Source: Paragordius varius (Eukaryota; Nematomorpha). Taken from it: a stretch of DNA of 64,000 nt. Numbering within the stretch: position 1 is the stretch's first letter; every line of letters starts with the position of its first letter. Positions 58,281-64,000 of this stretch are shown piece after piece. Location: NCBI GenBank assembly GCA_964247055.1, contig OZ176057.1, positions 620,001 to 684,000 of the forward strand. Reading direction: 5' to 3'. The position numbers and the translations under genes are program-made. Below the pieces are notes generated by a model. That model ran no database searches, was not told the DNA's origin, and was given only the letters and a program-made list of their open reading frames with translations.

Positions 58281-61200
58281 ATGAGTTATATATTACTCTA
58301 TTATACTATTTGTCTTTGGTTCTGTTCAACAATATTTTATCATCCTTCTTTGATTCAATCTCAAAGAGTTTCATTTCTTAAAAATGGTATTTAAGGATTT
58401 TAAACATTTTAGATACTGGTATTATAAGGAGGCAGGCAGAAAAAAAACCAATAAAATCTCAATTATATGAAAACCATATTCCTCAGAATTATGATTTAAA
58501 AGATTGGAATGATATGGAGAACGTAGAAAATCCCTACCAACATTGGGGGAAACAAATCGTGTCCCATAACAAGTTTTTTTAGTTTTCTTAAAATTTTGAT
58601 ATTTTTATTTAGCAATTATATTAACAGTAATTATTGATATTATACAAACAAACATAGAAAAACATATAGGCAAATATTTTTTTCAAAAAACAGCTGTACT
58701 TTTTTAACCCTAATTATATCCTATGGCCATTAATTAATAAGAATTGCTAAATATGTAATTTCCAATCTATGTTTTATACGAAATTTAAAACAATTAGACT
58801 TATATTAAAAACCAAGTTTTTAAAAAAGTACAGCGGTAACTTTGAAAGAAATATTCGTCTGTATGTTTTTACGTTTTGTCCTCTGCATAATTTCAATTTT
58901 TTGTGATTACCTTTTTTATAAGCCATGAGGCATCATGGGAACCGACTGAGAGATATGATAATAAAGAAGGTACCAATTTTCCTGATAGGCGAATTGAGCC
59001 ACAAAAATCATACCAACAACCGTCTCAACAACCTAAATCAAATGTCGGAAAAAATGATCATTGGGTACAAAATAGTTTAAATAGTAATAATGTGAAATCA
59101 AAAAGTCAAAATAAAAAGACAGTTAAAAAAGAATAGGGTCGTCTTTTGCAAACATGTTTGTTTTAAAGTTTTTCCGTTTATAGTATTTTCAATTTTTAAT
59201 GTATGATGACAATTTTTAGGGTAAGCATCCTCCCCATAAACATCATTATCACAAACATTATGAGTTATACAATGGCGATAGTATCAACACCCCCGAGAAT
59301 GAATTAAAATTTTGGGAATTTCTGGGGGCATACGAGGGCTCGCGACAGCCATTTTGGAGTCCGTTCATTAAATTTACCATAAATTTGTATCAGGATATCA
59401 CGGATTATCAAGTTTCTAAAAAGTATTTTACTGTGTATTGAACTTTACACAAGAGGATTTACACCTCAAATTTCCTTGACTCGAACATATCAAATTCCTT
59501 GAACATTTCAAATTTACCCTAAAATAAATTATGTGGTTTGGGCTGCTAAACATAACTCATCATAAATATGATTTATTTGTTTATGGCATAGTTTATTCTT
59601 TTTTTCCTGGTATCATGTTAATTTTAAACGAAATTTTATTTTTTATAAATATATAAAATAATTTATGTAATATTTATTTCTCCAACCATTATAGATAAAA
59701 TTTGAATAAATCAAGGGTAAGTTTGAATTGTTTAAGGGTAAATTTGACGTCTCAATGGTATATACATTATTTCTATCATCAACATAAAAAATCATAGTGG
59801 CAAACCCGAATTTTGTCGAAACTACTGGTGTCCCCCGTTTAAAGTTGTATGCCGAAACAGTTTTTATGAGGTAAGATATTACCCAAAAACTTACGTGGTT
59901 GCTACCCAAATAACGGGCAAAGAATTTTCTGGAAACATTTTTCAAACGTACACGCAAAGTTATTTGCGCTACTTTGCAGGGGAAAACGATCAAAGTATAT
60001 ACATAAATTTTATGATTGGGTATATTATTTATAAAAGATCAATCTAAAAAATAAATTCTGTTCTGTTCTGTTTAACAAAGCAAAATTTAGCATTTCGGTA
60101 ACTAATTTACAGTTAAATTGGCCGTAATTCCATTATTTTCTCAAAAATGTTTAAATAAATCTTTTTCTGTGGTCATTAACACCATGATTTCATTTAAAAA
60201 ACTCTAAGAACAAAAATAATTTAGCATTCTTATTAGTTCTGACTCCACTATTAACTGTGTCCATATTTAGACAAAAATTGATCAAATTATATTTCAAAAT
60301 ATATTACTTTTTTTTATTAGATTTACCCCCGATTAGGGCTATAAACAAAAAAGTACATATACGGTTTTATTGTTACGCTCTTATTAGATCTCACTCTACC
60401 ATTAACTGTTCCCATATTTGGAATGCCACCCCAGGTCGAATATACGGATGATTATTTGTACAGATCTTTGATGGATGATTCATTGGGTTCAGTTATTTAT
60501 TCATTTTTGCCTAGCACCTATTACAAACATCCGCCTCAACCGCTAAACCCTCGAGTTAGCCCATCAAAAAATTTTTTCATACATTTTTTTTGAGTTTTTT
60601 TTGTAAGGGCCATGTTTTTTTTTCATTCTACACCTCGAGTATCAATCGAATATACGGATAAAGCGTAAAATCAAATTAGGCTAGATTTATCGTAATCATG
60701 TTTATGAATCTTTTTAAAAATAATATTTTTTAAGAGTTGGGGTCAGATTTGAATAATCCAAAGATTCAAATCTATCTGAGTGAATGAAAAAAGAATGCAC
60801 AAATTGCTGAATATACAGTTAGATTTATACGGACAAAGGGTGAAATAAAGACATATATATTTTTCAAAAGACCGCTCTAAATTTTGAGCTTGATTCTATT
60901 AAAAAACTTTGTATAAAATTGCCAAGTGTAAAGGATATATATTACAATCCAATTCTTTTTACAATTGTGATATACGGTTTCTGAATGATTAAAAGTGATA
61001 TTGATTTAAAAGTATATGTTAAAAAATAGGTTAAGAATGATAAAAAGATGAATGGTAAACGATTTGATTTATAATAATTATAAACAAAACAAAAATGTTA
61101 AAGGACCAACTTGAATTGTTGAAGGACCAATTTAAAGTGTTGAAAGATTAACTTGAAATGTTCAAGAACCAACTTAAAGTGTTTAAGGACACTCTTGAAG

Positions 61201-61608
61201 TTCAAATGATTATAGGATATTAAGGTTTTTGAAAAGTATGGTTTTCAAAAATATTTATCTTTATATTTTTATGCTTCGTTCTCTATATTTTTTTTGCCTG
61301 ATTTTCTTTTTATTGTCGATAGTTAAAAGTAATTACATTACCCGCCCAAAAGTATTATGTAAAAATGTATTCTGGACCCTATATGCCAGCACCGTTGTAT
61401 GAAAAAGGCCGTGGTTTTATCGAAACCCTTAAAATGAATGGACAAAAAGTGAAAGTTGGATATCGATTTGCCGCTTACGATCCGTATAAATTTTTATTTT
61501 TAACATTTTTTTACATTTTTATACAATTTATTTTTCATAATACATGGGCTTGGAATTAACACATGTGTGTTTCATGTTTGCAGTAAAAATAGTTATAAAG
61601 ATAGTTAG
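58281..61608 (+). CDS. secreted SOUL/heme-binding family protein, gene B
   Basis: Exons: 58281-58386, 58413-58572, 58923-59121, 59220-59422, 59798-59994, 60388-60554, 61323-61483, 61584-61608; GT-AG throughout and in phase, 405 residues. Exon 1 is a signal peptide (MSYILLYYTICLWFCSTIFY). Exons 2-4 form a Gln/Asn/Lys-rich spacer with a His cluster (GKHPPHKHHYHKHYE) and LKFWEFLGAYEGSRQPFWSP, parallel to gene A. Exons 5-7 are the SOUL domain: WCPPFKVVCRNSFYEVRYYP, LTVPIFG, SFLPSTYYKHPPQPL, LPAQKYYVKMYSGPYMP, GYRFAAYDP. Exon 6 has the same length (167) as in gene A. Intron phases match gene A except the third. The exon 7 donor at 61484 and last exon are inferred; reading on instead gives a hydrophobic tail and a stop at 61559. 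Confidence 0.88.
58626..58908. mobile_element. ACAGTAAAAATTGA-type MITE filling gene B intron 2
   Basis: The left end is decayed. It has CAAATATTTTTTTCAAAAAA and CAGCTGTACTTTTT, mirrored by AAAAAGTACAGCGGT, then ACGTTTTGTCC and AATTTCAATTTTT. It occupies nearly the whole 350-bp intron, ending about 15 bp before the next exon. Confidence 0.7.
59131..59205. mobile_element. partial ACAGTAAAAATTGA-type MITE, right half
   Basis: GTCGTCTTTTGCAAACATG, TTTGTTTTAAAG, TTTTTCCG and TTTTCAATTTTTAATGTA. It lies in gene B intron 3, which is only 98 bp long, so the relic is most of the intron. Confidence 0.6.
59434..59763. mobile_element. palindromic-repeat MITE in gene B intron 4
   Basis: Left units have TTCCTTGAACATTTCAAAT-type text and TTACCC. 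Right units GGGTAAGTTTGAATTGTTTA end in TCTCAATGGTATATA. It occupies most of the intron between exons 59422 and 59798. Confidence 0.7.
60818..61310. mobile_element. nested MITE remains in gene B intron 6
   Basis: An ACAGTAAAAATTGA-type left end at 60818 (ATACGGACAAAGGGTG, TTTTTCAAAAGACC) and a right part at about 61220-61290 flank GTCC-type palindromic units at 61090-61214. Those units read GGACCAACTTGAATTGTTGA and end in ACACTCTTGAAGTTCAAATG. The second family probably inserted into the first. Confidence 0.55.
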
Positions 61609-61647
61609 ACAAGAAAATAATTTATTTGATTTTTCTCCATATTATAA

Positions 61648-61867
61648 CATAATGTCCAACAAAATTGGCTTTGCGGGCCGCATTTCTGACATTAAAAATT
61701 AGGCGAAGTTTTAGATAATAAGTTAATTTGAAAAGAGATATTCACAAAAAATTGTAAATAGCTTATATATGAAAATTATGAAATTTCTTATTTTATTTGC
61801 CAATTTAACAAAAAATTCAGGGGCCGCACAAAACAACTTAAAGAGCCGTGTGTTGGGCTTCCATGTC
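61648..61867. mobile_element. hAT-like MITE
   Basis: ATGTCCAACAAAATTGGCTT and TGCGGGCCGCATTT at the left. GGGGCCGCACAAAACAACTT, AAGAGCCGTGTGTTGGGC and CATGTC at the right. Related to 54805-55089. It lies just 3' of gene B and may overlap its 3' UTR. Confidence 0.65.
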
Positions 61868-61924
61868 ATAAATGACTACACAATACATGTGTTATCAATC
61901 TCTAATCCATATTTTGCTCCTAAA

Positions 61925-62045
61925 AATTTTTCTTTTCGCTTTTACGTTTTGTCTTTATATCAATTTTAATACTGTATATGTAGATATGATCATAGCGAAT
62001 TCCTGAACATACACAATGAGTTATGGGTCCCGGTCAGCAAATGGC
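61925..62045. mobile_element. ACAGTAAAAATTGA-type end plus shared flank
   Basis: TTTTACGTTTTGTC, ATCAATTTTAATACTGTATA, and then, inverted relative to 50 kb, the GGGTCCCGGTCAGCAAATGG block. Confidence 0.65.
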
Positions 62046-63555
62046 AAAAAGATCCTTATTGTTAATCAATTTAAAAATCCTAAAAAAATAAATGAATTAT
62101 ATAGATATTTATGCTTAGATAATAATTTTATCGGAGATTTTGATCGTTGATTTTTCCTGGTATATACTTATGCCTTGAATGAATATTTAATCATTAGATT
62201 TGTAACCCATTACTTGTTTTTAAGGTCCAATTAAACTATGCGTTCTATACTTAAGGAGTGCTCTTACCAGCTTAGCTACAGGTTTAAAAGTCGGTCATTA
62301 TCATAACTGAGATGCATCCTTGTCGTGAATATAACACTATTTACTGATTAACCTTTTTATGGGATGACAAAATGTTAACCCTTTTTTAACAAAAATTAAT
62401 GAAACGAATCATAAATAATAATTAATGCAATATATACCACTTGATCATTTTATCCTAACATATTTATTATTTTTATCCATTTTTATATTTTATTACTTTA
62501 ATAGTTTTATTCAAAAAAACTCTTTAAAAAGATAGGTAAATTAAGTTGTGGCAAGATATGCTAATGAATAATAAAAAAAATGTTTTTAATTAAAATACTG
62601 ATTCCTCCTAGCTTATAAGGTATTAGAAATTACATGGGGAAATCTCTTGATAGACTGATTTCCATATGGACGACTTTACATTGTCCTGTCATGTTCTTTT
62701 TTTTAAATAAAATGGCACAGGAGGAATTTTATCTGTGATTTAAATGAGACCCGCAAATCTCGGTATAATGATTTAGAATATAAATATTATAACACAATTA
62801 GTTATATATTTGTCGGTATTATATGGTGTATGCCCCCTTGACACAAAAAAATTTTGCGACCCGTCAGATTTTTTGGTGAGTACCACTGCATTTAACCGTA
62901 TTCGCCATGTTAATATATATCTTAACACCTTTTCTTTAATTCCAAGATCGGTTCTATATGCCTTTTATTATCTTTAACACGATCGGGTTAAAAAATAAAC
63001 CATTAAAAATTTTTGCTCATATAGAAAATCACTTGATATTAATCAAGTATTTATTTGCTTTTGTGGATCGTAACCAATCCTTTAATAAATTAATATTTAA
63101 TAAAAATTACACGGAAAATTAATTTTTATAAAAAAGTTATTCATGTAACTTAAAATTTGATTAAGCATTGCTATTAGAAATCGGCTAAATTTAAAATTTA
63201 AAAAATTTTATAAATGGAAATATTAAGAGCTACAAAATGGTTAGTATTCAAACTAAGCAGGTAATATCTTCTCAAAGTTGACATTCCTTATACTGTAAAA
63301 AATCTACATACAACTCTCTTTAAATTTCAATATAATAAATCACTTTGAAAATAAAATACGGTGGTCCAAATTCTTAAAAGTGAAGTTTCTCTCGTTTCCA
63401 ATAATAATGATTAAATAAATATCTTTATTATATTCTACGTTAATAATAGCTGGATAAAAAATCAATTTAATTTTTTTACCCTTTGAGATCGTTTGAAGAT
63501 TAACATAAAAATTGAATTTAATTATAAATATGAATTTTATGCCTTTTAGGCCCAT
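62046..63555. other. AT-rich DNA, nothing recognised
   Basis: No exon, repeat or hairpin could be supported here. The minus-strand frame at 63340-63555 is Ile/Lys/Asn-rich AT translation without recognisable features. Confidence 0.45.
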
Positions 63556-63790
63556 TATACAAAATGATAATGCAGCAAAAAAATTTATTTAGAGGGCCTA
63601 GTTTGGATTTTGAAAATAAACAAAATGTTTTTAATGACATCAGATCTATGTATCGATTTTAAATATTTGATGTTGGGGAGGAGCTATATAGAATATTGCT
63701 ACTCAAACTGCGGCCCTAAAAGTGCTTTTTATGGCCATAAGCATTTATTTGGAATATAAACATCTGCAAATGTGTCAAATAGCATAAAAA
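63556..63790. mobile_element. hAT-like fragment, inverted relative to 57.8 kb
   Basis: TAATGCAGCAAAAAAATTTA, GAGGGCC, and then CTCAAACTGCGGCCCTAAAA and ACATCTGCAAATGTGTCAAA match 57785-57945 in reverse orientation. Confidence 0.65.
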
Positions 63791-64000
63791 TTTTATCGGT
63801 ATTGTGGCCTTGAGAACATAATAAGATATTTTATAAAACAACTACTAGGGTCTTATATTATTATTATATAACTTAAAGTATATAATTAGGAGTATACGAA
63901 GCTTTCTTTATTGCAAATGAAGGACATCAACCTATATGGACGGTTTGTAAAAATGTGTGAGATTTATAAATTTAAAATATCATTATTTTCTTTATTTTAT

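Noticed and set aside
1-64000. Bacterial or organellar origin of the window
   Set aside because: Consistent GT-AG introns, animal-type uS9m, signal-peptide SOUL genes, mariner and hAT remains all indicate an animal nuclear genome.

Overview
This is a very AT-rich (visibly about three-quarters A+T) stretch of an intron-rich animal nuclear genome. Three host genes can be read from splice-consistent exons: mitochondrial ribosomal protein uS9m (MRPS9) and two secreted SOUL/heme-binding-type proteins. The mobile DNA is animal-like too: Mos1-type mariner remains, hAT-type ends, several MITE families and one integrase-bearing LTR-element fossil. I cannot fix the phylum from the sequence alone; an invertebrate is most likely.

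Layout. (1) 1-28.5 kb is a segmentally duplicated, mostly decayed block. It holds four intronless, broken copies of a Golgi SPCA-type Ca2+/Mn2+ P-type ATPase (ATP2C1 kin), one of them inverted. It also holds repeated copies of two unrecognised small ORF families (called A and D here), six mariner fossils, and pairs of GC-rich hairpins. About 4.6-10.2 kb is paralogous to about 22.8-28.3 kb, and about 1.5-4.6 kb to about 15.2-20.65 kb. In the left copy the D gene has expanded into a 523-bp tandem array. A mariner remnant at 20.8 kb is split by a MITE at 21.1-21.9 kb, and a Ty3/gypsy-like integrase fossil follows at 21.9-22.7 kb.

(2) 28.5-31 kb is gene-poor DNA with an hAT-like end and a ~500-bp dispersed element. 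(3) 31.0-40.3 kb is the + strand uS9m gene: 13 exons, all introns GT-AG, joining in phase into 406 codons plus stop. Its introns hold MITEs and perfect hairpins. (4) 40.4-50.6 kb is repeat-rich: palindromic-repeat MITEs, a 2-kb 17-bp minisatellite with a 1.52-kb higher-order duplication, a long degenerate minisatellite field, a double GC hairpin, and a higher-GC island at 47.55-48.3 kb.

(5) 51.1-61.6 kb is a divergent head-to-head pair of secreted SOUL-domain genes (minus strand 57.05 to 51.14 kb; plus strand 58.28 to 61.61 kb). They share exon order and nearly all intron phases. The last four aligned SOUL exons match residue by residue, while the His/Asn/Lys-rich region between signal peptide and domain has diverged. 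The minus-strand gene carries an apparent homopolymer frameshift. (6) 61.65-64 kb holds hAT-like remains and otherwise unremarkable AT-rich DNA.

How the genes relate: uS9m serves the mitochondrial small ribosomal subunit. The SOUL pair is a local duplication that probably makes extracellular or secretory-pathway tetrapyrrole-binding proteins. The 1-28 kb block shows no intact known gene.
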